Below are positions 48,490 to 58,232 of a stretch of DNA of 64,000 bases, piece by piece (within the stretch, counting starts at the first letter, position 1; each line of letters opens with the position of its first letter). The stretch spans positions 124,316-188,315 of the forward strand of contig NZ_JAHLZF010000003.1 of the NCBI RefSeq assembly GCF_018967645.1. Direction: 5' to 3'. A program made the position numbers and the translations under genes. This DNA is from Allobacillus halotolerans. Its GTDB lineage: Bacteria > Bacillota > Bacilli > Bacillales > Alkalibacillaceae. The notes beneath the pieces are model-generated. The model was not told the origin of the DNA. It made no database searches and was given only the letters and a program-made list of their open reading frames with translations.

Positions 48490-51400
48490 ATGAAAGGATT
48501 AAAGGATTATTTAAGCTTACAAGATGATTTTGTACATATAATTAATGGGATTAAGGGTGAAATGCGTGAACAGCTTGTTTCCGGGTTAACGAACTCGTTA
48601 CGTAACTTTTTAATGGTTATGGCTCATGAGTCGACGAATCGTCCGGTAGTCGTCGTCACGCCTCAATTGAATCAAGCGCAACAGTTATACGATGATCTAC
48701 AAGGGTTGACGGAAAACCCAGATCAATTGTATTTATACCCGATTAACGAAATGCTGCCCGCTGAGATTATGACTGCCTCCCCTGAATTGAAATCACAGCG
48801 GATTGAGGCGAAAAACCGCTGGCAAGAGAAAGAAAATGGAATTTTCATCGTCCCTGTTGCTGGGTTGAAACGGCTCATGCCACCGAAGCAAACAGCCAGT
48901 GACTTGTCTCTCACCATTGAAACAGGAAAAGAGTATTCATTGGACGATACAATGGCGCGTCTCGTTACCATGGGTTATAAAGTGACGGATATGGTTTCTT
49001 CACCTGGAGAAGCAAGTAAGCGTGGGGGCATCATTGATATCTATCCTTTGACGAATGTCTATCCGATCCGGATTGAATGGTTCGACGACGAAGTTGAATC
49101 GATCCGGTACTTCGATGTTGGCTCGCAACGTTCCATTGAAGAATTGAACCAAATCGAAATCACCGCAACGGAAGAATGGATCTTTACGGATGAACAAATG
49201 AAAAAAGCAGGTGACAAGCTAGAAAAACTCCTGCAAAAATCGCTGAAAAATATTCATTCTGACCAAGAGAAACAGCAATTGAACGAGCAATTATCGCATG
49301 ATATTGAACGATTAAAAGAAGGACAGCCGTTTGATGGAATCTATCAGTATCTATCATTGCTTTATGAGGATGTTTATAGTTTAGTAGATTATTTTCCGAA
49401 GAACAGCTTATTTATATTCGATGAAATGAGCCGAATCACAGAGACGGCAGAACGGTTAGACCGTGAAGAAGCTACTTGGCATACAGACTTACTCGATCAA
49501 CGGATGATTGTGGAAGATTTAACATTTTCGTTTACATGGGAAGAAGTTTTTGAAAAGATCGATCATCAACGAATTTATCTCTCTTTATTTTTAAGACATA
49601 TACCAAATACGAAACCCGATAATTTAGTAAACATCTCCAGTCGTCAAATGCAACAGTTTCATGGTCAAATGAACCTGTTGAAAAGTGAGATGAAACGCTG
49701 GAATAAAGCGGGATTTTCGGTAATCATTTATGCGGCGGACGAAGAGCGAGTCGACCGTGTTCTTCGTGTGCTCGATGATTACGGCATTGCTGCAAGAGTT
49801 GGTATTCGACCTATAAGCGTTCCACTTGAAGAGCCAGTTGTTTTACAAGGTGACTTGAACGAAGGTTTTGAGATGCCGGCGTACAAGCTAGCTGTTTTAA
49901 CAGAGGAAGAATTATTTAAAAAGAAAAAACCGAAAAAACGCAGGCGTCAAAAAGTCTCGAATGCTGAACGAATAAAAAGCTATCAAGAATTGAATAAAGG
50001 CGATTATGTCGTTCACAACAGTCACGGAATCGGGAAGTATCTTGGCATAGAAACGTTAGAGGTCAACGGACTTCATAAAGATTATATGGTCGTTCGGTAC
50101 TCAGGAAACGACAAGCTTTTTGTTCCGACTGATCAAATCGATCAAGTTCAAAAATATGTTGCGTCGGAAGGAAAAGAACCGAAGCTATACCGACTGGGAG
50201 GCAGCGAATGGAAAAAGGTCAAGTCGCGGGTCAAGTCTTCTGTAGAGGATATTGCCGACGATCTAATTAAGCTTTATGCTGAGCGTGAAGCAGCTCAGGG
50301 TCATCAGTTTGGTCCAGATACAGAAATGCAGAAAGACTTTGAAATGGCTTTTCCTTATCAAGAAACGGAAGATCAGCTTCGTTGTATCGAAGAGATTAAA
50401 AGTGATATGGAAAAAACGCAACCGATGGATCGTCTACTTTGTGGAGACGTTGGTTACGGGAAGACAGAAGTTGCCATTCGAGCAGTCTTTAAAGCGATTG
50501 TCGAAGGAAAACAAGCAGCTGTGTTAGTTCCGACAACCATTTTGGCACAACAGCATTTCGAAACGTTTCAAGAACGTTTTAAGGAATTCGGCGTAAACGT
50601 CGGTCTGCTTAGTCGGTTCAGAACACCGAAGCAGCAGAAAGAAACGATTGATCAACTCCGAAAAGGGTTGGTTGATGTCGTCATTGGAACGCATCGTGTC
50701 TTATCCAAGGATGTTGTGTTTAAAGATTTGGGCCTATTGATCGTCGATGAAGAACAACGTTTTGGCGTGAAACACAAAGAGCGAATTAAACAACTGAAAA
50801 CAAATGTCGATGTATTAACGTTGACAGCGACACCAATTCCAAGAACGTTGCACATGTCGATGGTAGGGGTGCGTGATCTTTCTGTTATTGAAACCCCACC
50901 GGAAAACCGTTTTCCAATTCAAACATACGTAGTGGAATATAATCCACTACTCATTCGGGATGCCATTGAGCGAGAATTGGCGAGAGGCGGCCAAGTATTT
51001 TTCTTATACAATCGAGTCGATATGATTGATCGTGTCGCTGCGCAAATCAATGAACTCGTTGAAGATGCACGTGTGGTTTACGCCCATGGTCAAATGAATG
51101 AACGTCAGTTAGAAAACATCATGCTGGAGTTTTTAGAAGGTGAAGCGGATGTATTAGTCAGTACGACCATTATTGAAACGGGTGTTGATATACCGAACGT
51201 GAACACCTTAATTGTGAATGATGCAGATAAAATGGGATTAAGCCAACTTTATCAAATCCGTGGTCGTGTCGGTCGGTCGAATCGATTAGCTTATGCTTAT
51301 TTTACTTATCAACAAAATAAAGTTCTGTCTGAAGTCGCTGAGAAGCGTCTCGAAGCCATTAAGGAATTTACCGAGCTCGGAAGTGGCTTTAAAATCGCCA

Positions 51401-52029
51401 TGCGTGACCTATCGATTCGGGGTGCCGGAAACCTTCTTGGAACGGAGCAACACGGATTTATCGATTCCGTTGGTTTTGACTTGTACTCACAAATGCTGAA
51501 TGATGCGGTTCGTGCCAAACAACAAGGGGTTTCTTATGAAGAAGCAAAACCATTTGAAGTTGAAATTGGTCTCGACCTGGACGCCTATATTCCTGAATCT
51601 TATATTCAAGATGAAGGACAAAAAATTCAGATGTACAAACGCATTCAAGCTTTGGAATCTATCCAAGAAACGTACGATTTGAATGACGAATTATTAGATC
51701 GTTTCGGTGAGTATCCAGATGAAGTCGGAAACTTACTGCAAATTTCAAGAATACGCCTACATGGAAAAGAGAACAAAATTGAATCGATCCATGAGTCGAA
51801 ACAAAAAATCGAATGTCTCATGGAAGCTGAACAAAGCCAACAAATTGATGGTGCAAAGCTATTTGAGTTAGCCAACGAATATGGGCGAACCATCCAATTG
51901 GGAACAGAAGGGCGACAATTGAAAATTGTATTCCAGTTTTCCAGACAAAATAAAACAATTCGTCACGATCAACTTGAAGATTTCCTATCTAAGCTTCATC
52001 AGGCAAAAATTTCATCAAACAATGAATAG
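48490..52029 (+). CDS. mfd: Transcription-repair coupling factor Mfd
   Basis: 1179 residues, the normal length. UvrB-homology module (1 to about 350), CarD-like RNA-polymerase-interaction domain (around 495-560, KGDYVVHNSHGIGKYLGIETLE), then the RecG-like translocase with Walker A LLCGDVGYGKTEVA (about 650-663) and DEEQRFG. C-terminal TRCF domain. It removes stalled RNA polymerase at lesions and recruits UvrA. GGGGGAGAG precedes the ATG. Confidence 0.97.
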   Translation: MKGLKDYLSLQDDFVHIINGIKGEMREQLVSGLTNSLRNFLMVMAHESTNRPVVVVTPQLNQAQQLYDDLQGLTENPDQLYLYPINEMLPAEIMTASPELKSQRIEAKNRWQEKENGIFIVPVAGLKRLMPPKQTASDLSLTIETGKEYSLDDTMARLVTMGYKVTDMVSSPGEASKRGGIIDIYPLTNVYPIRIEWFDDEVESIRYFDVGSQRSIEELNQIEITATEEWIFTDEQMKKAGDKLEKLLQKSLKNIHSDQEKQQLNEQLSHDIERLKEGQPFDGIYQYLSLLYEDVYSLVDYFPKNSLFIFDEMSRITETAERLDREEATWHTDLLDQRMIVEDLTFSFTWEEVFEKIDHQRIYLSLFLRHIPNTKPDNLVNISSRQMQQFHGQMNLLKSEMKRWNKAGFSVIIYAADEERVDRVLRVLDDYGIAARVGIRPISVPLEEPVVLQGDLNEGFEMPAYKLAVLTEEELFKKKKPKKRRRQKVSNAERIKSYQELNKGDYVVHNSHGIGKYLGIETLEVNGLHKDYMVVRYSGNDKLFVPTDQIDQVQKYVASEGKEPKLYRLGGSEWKKVKSRVKSSVEDIADDLIKLYAEREAAQGHQFGPDTEMQKDFEMAFPYQETEDQLRCIEEIKSDMEKTQPMDRLLCGDVGYGKTEVAIRAVFKAIVEGKQAAVLVPTTILAQQHFETFQERFKEFGVNVGLLSRFRTPKQQKETIDQLRKGLVDVVIGTHRVLSKDVVFKDLGLLIVDEEQRFGVKHKERIKQLKTNVDVLTLTATPIPRTLHMSMVGVRDLSVIETPPENRFPIQTYVVEYNPLLIRDAIERELARGGQVFFLYNRVDMIDRVAAQINELVEDARVVYAHGQMNERQLENIMLEFLEGEADVLVSTTIIETGVDIPNVNTLIVNDADKMGLSQLYQIRGRVGRSNRLAYAYFTYQQNKVLSEVAEKRLEAIKEFTELGSGFKIAMRDLSIRGAGNLLGTEQHGFIDSVGFDLYSQMLNDAVRAKQQGVSYEEAKPFEVEIGLDLDAYIPESYIQDEGQKIQMYKRIQALESIQETYDLNDELLDRFGEYPDEVGNLLQISRIRLHGKENKIESIHESKQKIECLMEAEQSQQIDGAKLFELANEYGRTIQLGTEGRQLKIVFQFSRQNKTIRHDQLEDFLSKLHQAKISSNNE

Positions 52030-52137
52030 TTCATCGCCACTGTTTTATACTAACAATTACTAGCAGGTGATTTAGCCAGGAATCCTTTAGCAAGGCTTCA
52101 CCCATGCAAGTACATCAAAGAAAGTGGGGATTCGAAG

Positions 52138-52671
52138 ATGAAAGCAACAGGAATTGTACGCCGTATTGATGACCTCGGACGAGTTGTTGTTCCGAAAGAA
52201 ATCAGGCGAACATTGAGAATTCGGGAAGGAGATCCTCTCGAGATTTTTGTTGCCCGTGAAGGAGAAGTTATCTTAAAAAAATACTCTCCGATTAATGAGC
52301 TTAGTGAATTCGCCGATGAATATGTACAATCGCTTTTTGAAGCAGTTGGGCAAAAAATTCTCATTGCAGATCGGGATGAATTTATTGCGACGGCGGGAGT
52401 CAGTAAAAAAGAGTACTTGAATAAAAACATTGGAGAGCTAATTGAAAAAGCAATGGAAGACCGAGAAGCGGTTGTCGAGAAGAACGAATACACATTGGAA
52501 ATCGTTGATGGAATTGAAGAGAAAGTAGCATCCTATTTAATTCAACCGATCATCTCCAATGGCGACCCCGTCGGAAGTATCATCTTATTTACAGATAAAG
52601 ATTCTGTCACCGACGTGGAAATAAAACTTTGCCAAACTGCTGCCAGCTTCCTTGCCCGCCAAATGGAATAA
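52138..52671 (+). CDS. spoVT: Stage V sporulation regulator SpoVT
   Basis: 177 residues: an AbrB-like swapped-hairpin DNA-binding domain (MKATGIVRRIDDLGRVVVPKEIRRTLRI) and a C-terminal GAF-like domain (about 55-177). It modulates SigG-dependent genes in the forespore. The two AbrB-type proteins of this window (here and at 32901) share the N-terminal domain. Confidence 0.96.
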   Translation: MKATGIVRRIDDLGRVVVPKEIRRTLRIREGDPLEIFVAREGEVILKKYSPINELSEFADEYVQSLFEAVGQKILIADRDEFIATAGVSKKEYLNKNIGELIEKAMEDREAVVEKNEYTLEIVDGIEEKVASYLIQPIISNGDPVGSIILFTDKDSVTDVEIKLCQTAASFLARQME

Positions 52672-52680
52672 AACTCATTA

Positions 52681-52712
52681 AAGCCTGCTGGAAAAGTCCG
52701 GTAGGCTTTTTG
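52681..52712 (+). terminator. Terminator of spoVT
   Basis: AAGCCTGC (52681-52688) with GGTAGGCTT (52700-52708), one G-U pair, then T residues. Confidence 0.75.
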
Positions 52713-52753
52713 CATGTTTACAGAAACGTTCTCATCGCTTAAGACATCGCGCT

Positions 52754-52942
52754 GACTGTGCAAAGAACGTGCGTGACTGTTCAAAGAATGCATGTGACCG
52801 TTCAAAAAACGCGCGTGACTGTTCAAAGTGGCGGGCTGACTGTTCAAAAAGCGTGCGTGACCGTTCAAAGTAGCGGGCTGACCGTTCAAAAAACGCACGT
52901 GACCGTTCAAATCATTGCGTTGACTGTTCAAAGAACGCGTGT
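52754..52942. repeat. 21-bp tandem repeat array 3 (nine units)
   Basis: Nine units of exactly 21 bases in the 387-base spoVT-yabM gap. Each begins GACTGTTCAAA or GACCGTTCAAA, followed by a variable ten-base end often rich in CG (AAACGCGCGT, GTAGCGGGCT). Two alternating unit types occur (one ending in CG-rich GCGT, one in GGGCT). All three frames on either strand are long-open because of the 21-base period; the encoded VTVQ-type peptides are spurious. Confidence 0.94.
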
Positions 52943-53058
52943 AACTATGCTTCATCCATCAACCAAAGAAAGAGATTCTTCACGCATCAAACTATGATAA
53001 AGTAAAAGGAGACTCAAACGTTCTAAAAGATTGAATTTTTGTTGGAAGTGAAGTTTTT

Positions 53059-54561
53059 ATGAGTGAAACAAATAAATGGATGAGAGGCGCAATCATCCTT
53101 ACGATTACGGGGTTCATCAGTCGCATATTGGGCATGATTTACCGCGTTCCTTTGCAGAATATTGCTGGAGATGAAGGCTTATATGTATATCAGCAAATTT
53201 ATCCTTTGCTCTCACTAGCCATCATCTTATCGCTGTATGGCATACCAAGCGCAGTCGCACAGCAGTTTTCAGAAAACCAACCGTCGAGGCAACTGTTCAC
53301 CCGGGTCTTTTATTTGCTGACAGGACTTGGGATTTTGTCATGGTTGGGAATTTACTTATTTGCAGAAACGTGGGCGCTGCTGATGGGTGATCTGCAACTG
53401 ACCAAACCTATACAAATGAGCAGTTTTATGTTTTTACTGCTTCCGATGATCTCACTGTTGCGGGGCTATTTTCAAAGCTATGAAGAAACGCATTTGGTAG
53501 GCATTTCACAAGTTGTCGAGCAATTTGTCCGCGTTATTTTAATTATCGGCATTACATTTTATGTCGTTTCAACGAATCGTTCATTATATGAACTCGGAAC
53601 GCTTGCTGCACTGGCAACGATCATCGGTACGTTTGTTGCAGTCATCTATTTAGGTATCAAATTTCTTCTTCGAAAGAACTCAATGGAGACGCCAACTAGT
53701 AAGATTCCGTTCAGGCAAACAGCTAAGTGGTTCTTTGCTGGCGTGTTCATTTACAGTTTGACGTATGTTCTTCACCTAATTTTCCAAGCTGTCGATGTGA
53801 TGACAATGATTCCACTTCTGCAGGAGCATGGATGGTCTTTCGAAGAATCTAAAGTGCAAAAGGGAATTTTTGACCGTGGAAATCCGATGATTCAGTTAGG
53901 GTTAGTATTCGGTTCATCCCTCGCATTTGCTTTGATTCCAAGCTTACAATCAAAACGAAAACAGGGAGAAGCGGTGCAAGCAATCCAAATGACTTTTCTT
54001 TTCTCCCTGGCAGCATCAGCTGGGTTAATCGCCATTATGCCATTTTTAAATCCCTTATTTTACTTGGACCAGCAAGGGACAACAGCTATCCAGTGGTTGA
54101 TGCTTCTCGTCTTTTTATTGTCTTTAATCATTACCTTCTCCGTTTTATTGCAAAGTACAGGCTATAAACAGCAGCAATTTAAATGGATTGTATTGATGTT
54201 TGCCGTGAAAATTGCTTGCAACTTTTGGTTGATTCCGATCTATGGCATACTAGGCGCCAGTATCGCTTCAATCCTTTCAGCGACGACTTTAGTCATTATT
54301 TATGGTTGGATTTGGCTGAAGCGGGCTGGGATACATTTGGATTTATTATTTTACGTAAAAGCAATGATCACAATCGGTTTCATGTATGTCATTGTTGTTT
54401 TAGGCGCACAACTTTTTTCCATACATGCAACGCGTTTATTTTTGATTGTGCCGACAATTCTATTAAGTTTCATCGGAGTCATGATGGTGTTAATTATGAC
54501 GTGGGCCATGAAGCTTTTTCCTAAAAGTCTTTTACAAAACATACTAAAAAGAAGCAGGTGA
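53059..54561 (+). CDS. yabM: YabM, MATE/MVF-like polysaccharide or lipid exporter family
   Basis: 500 residues with about 14 membrane helices, of the SpoVB / MurJ-like MOP superfamily: ITGFISRILGMIYRVPLQNIAGDEGLYVYQQIYPL at the N-terminus. Relatives flip lipid-linked wall precursors; the substrate of YabM is not known. GGAAGTGA precedes the ATG. It ends five bases before yabN. Confidence 0.9.
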   Translation: MSETNKWMRGAIILTITGFISRILGMIYRVPLQNIAGDEGLYVYQQIYPLLSLAIILSLYGIPSAVAQQFSENQPSRQLFTRVFYLLTGLGILSWLGIYLFAETWALLMGDLQLTKPIQMSSFMFLLLPMISLLRGYFQSYEETHLVGISQVVEQFVRVILIIGITFYVVSTNRSLYELGTLAALATIIGTFVAVIYLGIKFLLRKNSMETPTSKIPFRQTAKWFFAGVFIYSLTYVLHLIFQAVDVMTMIPLLQEHGWSFEESKVQKGIFDRGNPMIQLGLVFGSSLAFALIPSLQSKRKQGEAVQAIQMTFLFSLAASAGLIAIMPFLNPLFYLDQQGTTAIQWLMLLVFLLSLIITFSVLLQSTGYKQQQFKWIVLMFAVKIACNFWLIPIYGILGASIASILSATTLVIIYGWIWLKRAGIHLDLLFYVKAMITIGFMYVIVVLGAQLFSIHATRLFLIVPTILLSFIGVMMVLIMTWAMKLFPKSLLQNILKRSR

Positions 54562-54566
54562 ACGTA

Positions 54567-56030
54567 ATGAGTCAAACAATTCACGTGATTGGTCTGGGTG
54601 CAGGTACGCTTGACCAGTTACCCGTAGGGATTTATCGATTTTTAACAAATGTAGAAACAGAAGTCTTCACTCGAACGAACCAACATCCTGTCATTAAAGA
54701 GTTGGAACAAGAGGGGATGACGTTTAAAAGTTTTGATCACGTCTATGAGAAACATGAACAATTTGAAGATGTTTATCGAGACATCACGAAACAATTAGTC
54801 GAAGCGGCACAACGGCAGGACATTGTTTATGCATTGCCTGGACATCCATTTGTTGCAGAACGAACAGTGCAATTACTGTTGGAACATAAAAGCGATCATC
54901 TTCATATCAAATTTCACGGCGGCCAAAGTTTTTTAGATCCATTATTCAATGCGTTGGAAATTGATCCAATTGAGGGCTTTCAATTACTCGACGGAACAGC
55001 ATTAGATCGGTCTTCCATACAATTGACAAATCACTTATTAATCGCTCAAGTGTACGATTCTTTTGTCGCTTCGGACATTAAGCTGACGTTAATGGAGGAC
55101 TTGCCGGAAGGTTATCCGATAACGATTGTCGATGCTGCAGGAAGTAACAATGAAAAAGTCACGACACTACCTTTATATGAGCTCGACCGCGAAGGTACTT
55201 TTAGTGATTTGACGACCTTATATGTTGCACCCCAATCAAGTGAGCATTTAACACATACGTTTGATCGCTTAAGGGAAGTGATCGCAACACTTCGTGGACC
55301 AAACGGATGTCCATGGGATCGAAAACAGACCCATGAATCGCTTCGTCCGTATTTGATTGAAGAAGCATACGAGGTCATCGACGCCATACAGGAAGAAGAT
55401 GACGACCATATAGCAGAAGAACTTGGCGATGTACTGCTTCAAGTCATGCTGCATAGCCAAATAGGAGAAGACAGTGGATTTTTCTCTGTTGACGATGTCA
55501 TCCGGTCGATTACCGAAAAAATGATTGAGCGGCATCCACATGTGTTCGGGGACGTTGAAGTTGGTTCAGCGGATGAAGTCACGTCGAACTGGGAAGCAAT
55601 CAAAAATAGAGGGAAACCGAAAAAGGATACGATATTGGAAGGGATCTCGGAAGCATTACCTCGCTTACTTTATGCGCAAGAAATGCAGAAAAAAGCATCA
55701 AAAGTGGGTTTTGACTGGGGTGATGCAACGCTTGCCTTTAAAAAAGTTGAAGAAGAAATAAAGGAATTACAAGAAGCAATCGAGAAAGAAGATACTAACG
55801 AAAAGGAACTAGAATTCGGCGATGTACTGTTTTCACTAGTAAATGTTGCTCGGTTGCTTTCCATTGATCCAGAAATCGCTCTTCATCGGACGAGCCAAAA
55901 ATTCAAGAATCGTTTTCAATATATTGAATCCATCGCAAAAGAAAACGGAGATGAACTCGCGGATCTACCTTTAGAGGTTATGGAGGACTACTGGAAACAA
56001 GCAAAGGAGTTACGAAAAGGAGAGGAATAA
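54567..56030 (+). CDS. yabN: YabN, tetrapyrrole-methylase-like / MazG pyrophosphohydrolase fusion
   Basis: 487 residues from the ATG after AGGTGA. The N-terminal half is a SAM-dependent methylase-like fold (IHVIGLGAGTLDQLPVGIYRFL, ALPGHPFVAERTV); the C-terminal half holds tandem MazG domains (LRGPNGCPWDRKQTHESLRPYLIEEAYEVIDAI and the EELGDVLLQVMLHSQ metal-binding EExxD pattern). It hydrolyses non-canonical NTPs; the role of the methylase part is unknown. Confidence 0.94.
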   Translation: MSQTIHVIGLGAGTLDQLPVGIYRFLTNVETEVFTRTNQHPVIKELEQEGMTFKSFDHVYEKHEQFEDVYRDITKQLVEAAQRQDIVYALPGHPFVAERTVQLLLEHKSDHLHIKFHGGQSFLDPLFNALEIDPIEGFQLLDGTALDRSSIQLTNHLLIAQVYDSFVASDIKLTLMEDLPEGYPITIVDAAGSNNEKVTTLPLYELDREGTFSDLTTLYVAPQSSEHLTHTFDRLREVIATLRGPNGCPWDRKQTHESLRPYLIEEAYEVIDAIQEEDDDHIAEELGDVLLQVMLHSQIGEDSGFFSVDDVIRSITEKMIERHPHVFGDVEVGSADEVTSNWEAIKNRGKPKKDTILEGISEALPRLLYAQEMQKKASKVGFDWGDATLAFKKVEEEIKELQEAIEKEDTNEKELEFGDVLFSLVNVARLLSIDPEIALHRTSQKFKNRFQYIESIAKENGDELADLPLEVMEDYWKQAKELRKGEE

Positions 56031-56031
56031 T

Positions 56032-56298
56032 ATGCGTTTAGATAAATTTTTGAAGTTATCCCGTATTATTAAACGACGAACAGTTGCTAAAGAAATCGCT
56101 GGTAAAGGTAGAATCAAAGTGAATGGCCAACCGGCTAAGGCATCATCAAACCTGCAAGTTGGTGATGAGATGACGATTCATTTTGCTCAGAAAAAACTAA
56201 CGATTAAAATAGAGGATTTGCGGGAACAGGTCAACAAAGAACAAGCAGAAAACTTATACTCAGTTGTCAATGAAGAAAGAATTCAAGCTGATGAATAG
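56032..56298 (+). CDS. rqcP: RqcP (YabO), ribosome-associated quality-control S4-domain protein
   Basis: 88 residues; S4 RNA-binding domain MRLDKFLKLSRIIKRRTVAKEIAGKGRIKVNGQPAKASSNLQVGDEM. It binds the 50S subunit with RqcH during alanine tailing of stalled nascent chains. The start is one base after the yabN stop. Confidence 0.95.
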   Translation: MRLDKFLKLSRIIKRRTVAKEIAGKGRIKVNGQPAKASSNLQVGDEMTIHFAQKKLTIKIEDLREQVNKEQAENLYSVVNEERIQADE

Positions 56299-56305
56299 AT
56301 TATAG

Positions 56306-56334
56306 GCATGTTTTATAGATTTCCCTCATATTTT
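56306..56334 (+). promoter_or_regulatory. Candidate SigE promoter of yabPQ
   Basis: GCATGTT (56306-56312), 14-base spacer, CATATTTT (56327-56334), 22 bases before yabP. The -35 fits the SigE pattern (KMATRTT); the -10 fits it at about six of eight positions. yabP is SigE-dependent in B. subtilis. Confidence 0.45.
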
Positions 56335-56356
56335 ATACTGATAGGAGGGAAAGGAC

Positions 56357-56659
56357 ATGCCATATGAAAAACCAATGTATAATCAAGGGAGAAGCCAGCA
56401 AAAGGATCACGAGTTAAAGCTAGTCAATCGGAGAAAGCTTGAAGTGCAAGGCGTGGAAGATGTTGATAGTTTTGATACGGAAGAATTTTTATTGAAAACG
56501 ACACAAGGCTATCTCGTCATTCAAGGCCACAATCTGCATATGAAAAATTTGAATGTCGAACAAGGACTCTTGACCATTCAAGGTAGGATTGCCTCATTTA
56601 GTTACATCGATGAAGATCAGAAGCAATCCAAGAGTCTATTAGGTAAGCTATTCAAATGA
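56357..56659 (+). CDS. yabP: Sporulation protein YabP
   Basis: 100 residues of the YabP/YqfC family, beta-rich, with LVNRRKLEVQGVEDVDSFDTEEFLLKTTQGYLVIQGHNLHMKNLN. It is required with YabQ for normal spore cortex. AGGAGGG precedes the ATG. It overlaps yabQ by four bases. Confidence 0.93.
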   Translation: MPYEKPMYNQGRSQQKDHELKLVNRRKLEVQGVEDVDSFDTEEFLLKTTQGYLVIQGHNLHMKNLNVEQGLLTIQGRIASFSYIDEDQKQSKSLLGKLFK

Positions 56660-57222
56660 CGCTAAGCGTGCAATTTTTATCCATGGCCGTGATGGTTGCT
56701 GGCGGCATTCAAGCAGCACTTACATTTGATACGTACAAGCAATTATTCCGGCCCGCCTCTTTTTGGCGACAAATCGGCGTTGATGTCGTTTTCTTTTTAA
56801 CGGAAGCCTGTGTCCTCTTTTACTTCTTATATCAAATCAATGGCGGAATTCTGAAATTTTATTTATTTTTAGCTATTTTACTCGGCATCTCAATTTATTA
56901 TGCATTACTGCAACGGACGTATTTATGGTTATTGGACAAGTTGGTACGTATTGTAAAAGGCTTCTTCGGGATAATATTGAGAATTATTAATCGAGTTGTT
57001 TTTCAACCGATTACGTGGATCCTTATACAATTATTCACACTAGTTGTATTCATCTTCTATATCCTTCGAAAGATCATAGCTTTGATAGGTAAAATTATTT
57101 GGTGGCTGGTCGAACCACTAATTCCAGAAAAAATCAAGCGAAGTGGTATTTCTTTTCTGAAAAAGTGTAGTAGAATAAAAGATAAGCTATTATTCCGCAT
57201 GAAAGAAATGATGAAAAGATAG
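56656..57222 (+). CDS. yabQ: Spore cortex biosynthesis protein YabQ
   Basis: 188 residues, four to five membrane helices (about 4-20, 38-60, 64-82, 100-140) and a basic C-terminus. The N-terminus LSVQFLSMAVMVAGGIQAALTFDTYKQL is the family signature. It sits in the outer forespore membrane. The ATG overlaps the yabP stop. Confidence 0.93.
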   Translation: MTLSVQFLSMAVMVAGGIQAALTFDTYKQLFRPASFWRQIGVDVVFFLTEACVLFYFLYQINGGILKFYLFLAILLGISIYYALLQRTYLWLLDKLVRIVKGFFGIILRIINRVVFQPITWILIQLFTLVVFIFYILRKIIALIGKIIWWLVEPLIPEKIKRSGISFLKKCSRIKDKLLFRMKEMMKR

Positions 57223-57237
57223 GAGGCGACAGATACT

Positions 57238-57630
57238 ATGGAGAGAAGAAAAGAACGCAATAAAGATAATATCGCAAAAATAAATTCTACTTATGCTAAG
57301 CAGCAGGAAAAACAAATGGCCCAAAAGTCACGCGAAAAAAAACTTCTCTTTCGTCGTCTGATTGCTTTCGTCTTTCTTTTTGTATTGATTTGTGGCGGTA
57401 TGACAACATACCATTTCCAACAACGTGCTCAAATGCAAGAAAAGCAAGCGGAATACCAGCAGTTAAATGAAAAAATGACACAATTAACGAACAGAAACGA
57501 AACATTAAAAGAAGAAGTAGAAAAGTTGAGTGACATTGATTATTTACTTCAAATTGCCAGGAAAGATTACTTTTTCTCAAAAGACGGTGAAATCATCTTT
57601 AAATTACCTGATGAAGAGCCTTCTTATTGA
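57238..57630 (+). CDS. divIC: Cell division protein DivIC (FtsB-like)
   Basis: 130 residues: a basic cytoplasmic N-terminus (about 1-38), one membrane helix (about 39-57), an extracellular leucine-zipper coiled coil (about 60-100) and a short C-terminal domain with ARKDYFFSKDGEIIFKLP. It stabilises FtsL and DivIB in the divisome. AGGAGGCG precedes the ATG. Confidence 0.94.
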   Translation: MERRKERNKDNIAKINSTYAKQQEKQMAQKSREKKLLFRRLIAFVFLFVLICGGMTTYHFQQRAQMQEKQAEYQQLNEKMTQLTNRNETLKEEVEKLSDIDYLLQIARKDYFFSKDGEIIFKLPDEEPSY

Positions 57631-57656
57631 CACTTTTTGAACCCCATATATATAAT
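57627..57656 (+). promoter_or_regulatory. SigA promoter of yabR
   Basis: TTGACA (57627-57632), 18-base spacer, TATAAT (57651-57656). The -35 overlaps the divIC stop codon. Confidence 0.8.
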
Positions 57657-57701
57657 GTATTAGAATATACTTTTAAATTCTTAAGGAGGAGCATTTTTTT
57701 T

Positions 57702-58082
57702 ATGTCAGTCGAAGTAGGCAGCAAGCTAAGCGGAAAAGTAACCCGCATTACAAATTTTGGAGCTTTTGTAGAGCTACCAGATGGATCAACAGGTTTGGTT
57801 CATATTAGTGAGGTCGCTGATCGTTATGTTAAAGATATCAACGAACACCTTTCTGTCGGTGATGAGGTCACCGTAAAAGTATTAAATGTAGAGAAGAACG
57901 GTAAAATTGGTCTATCCATCAAGAAAGCCAATGAGAAAAATAACCGTCCGCAACCACGCAAACGAGTGGAAAGCTTCGAATCCAAAATGAACAAATTCTT
58001 AAAGGATAGCGAAGATAAGCTCGCCTCACTCAAAAAACACACGGAGTCTCGTCGTGGAGGTCGAGGTGCTAAGCGGGGATAA
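57702..58082 (+). CDS. yabR: S1-domain RNA-binding protein YabR
   Basis: 126 residues from the ATG at 57702 after AAGGAGGAG; the longer frame upstream runs through the promoter. S1 domain VGSKLSGKVTRITNFGAFVELPDGSTGLVHISEVAD (about 5-75) and a basic tail. General-stress-protein-13-like; role not established. Confidence 0.93.
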   Translation: MSVEVGSKLSGKVTRITNFGAFVELPDGSTGLVHISEVADRYVKDINEHLSVGDEVTVKVLNVEKNGKIGLSIKKANEKNNRPQPRKRVESFESKMNKFLKDSEDKLASLKKHTESRRGGRGAKRG

Positions 58083-58133
58083 TTGCTGTCTATGATGATT
58101 ATATAAAGAATGTCACTAAATAAATGATCGTTC

Positions 58134-58166
58134 AACCTGTTCATCGTTAGGATGAACAGGTTTTTT
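58134..58166 (+). terminator. Terminator of yabR
   Basis: AACCTGTTCAT (58134-58144) with ATGAACAGGTT (58152-58162), then T residues. Confidence 0.85.
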
Positions 58167-58173
58167 ACTTGTA

Positions 58174-58216
58174 AAAAAGTAGGAGAGAAGCTTTTAGACT
58201 TCTCTCCTACTTCTTA
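58174..58216 (-). terminator. Terminator of the tRNA-Met/tRNA-Glu transcript
   Basis: AGTAGGAGAGAAG and its complement CTTCTCTCCTACT form a 13-bp stem. Read on the minus strand T6 follows, so it ends the tRNA transcript head-on with yabR. Confidence 0.82.
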
Positions 58217-58232
58217 CGCACTTATAAAATTA

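Noticed and set aside
52542-52997. Open frames on both strands through the 21-bp array, giving VTVQ-type and LNSHARFLNGH-type repeat peptides
   Set aside because: The 21-base period keeps any stop-free frame open; no ribosome site, no family, and both strands are open alike.
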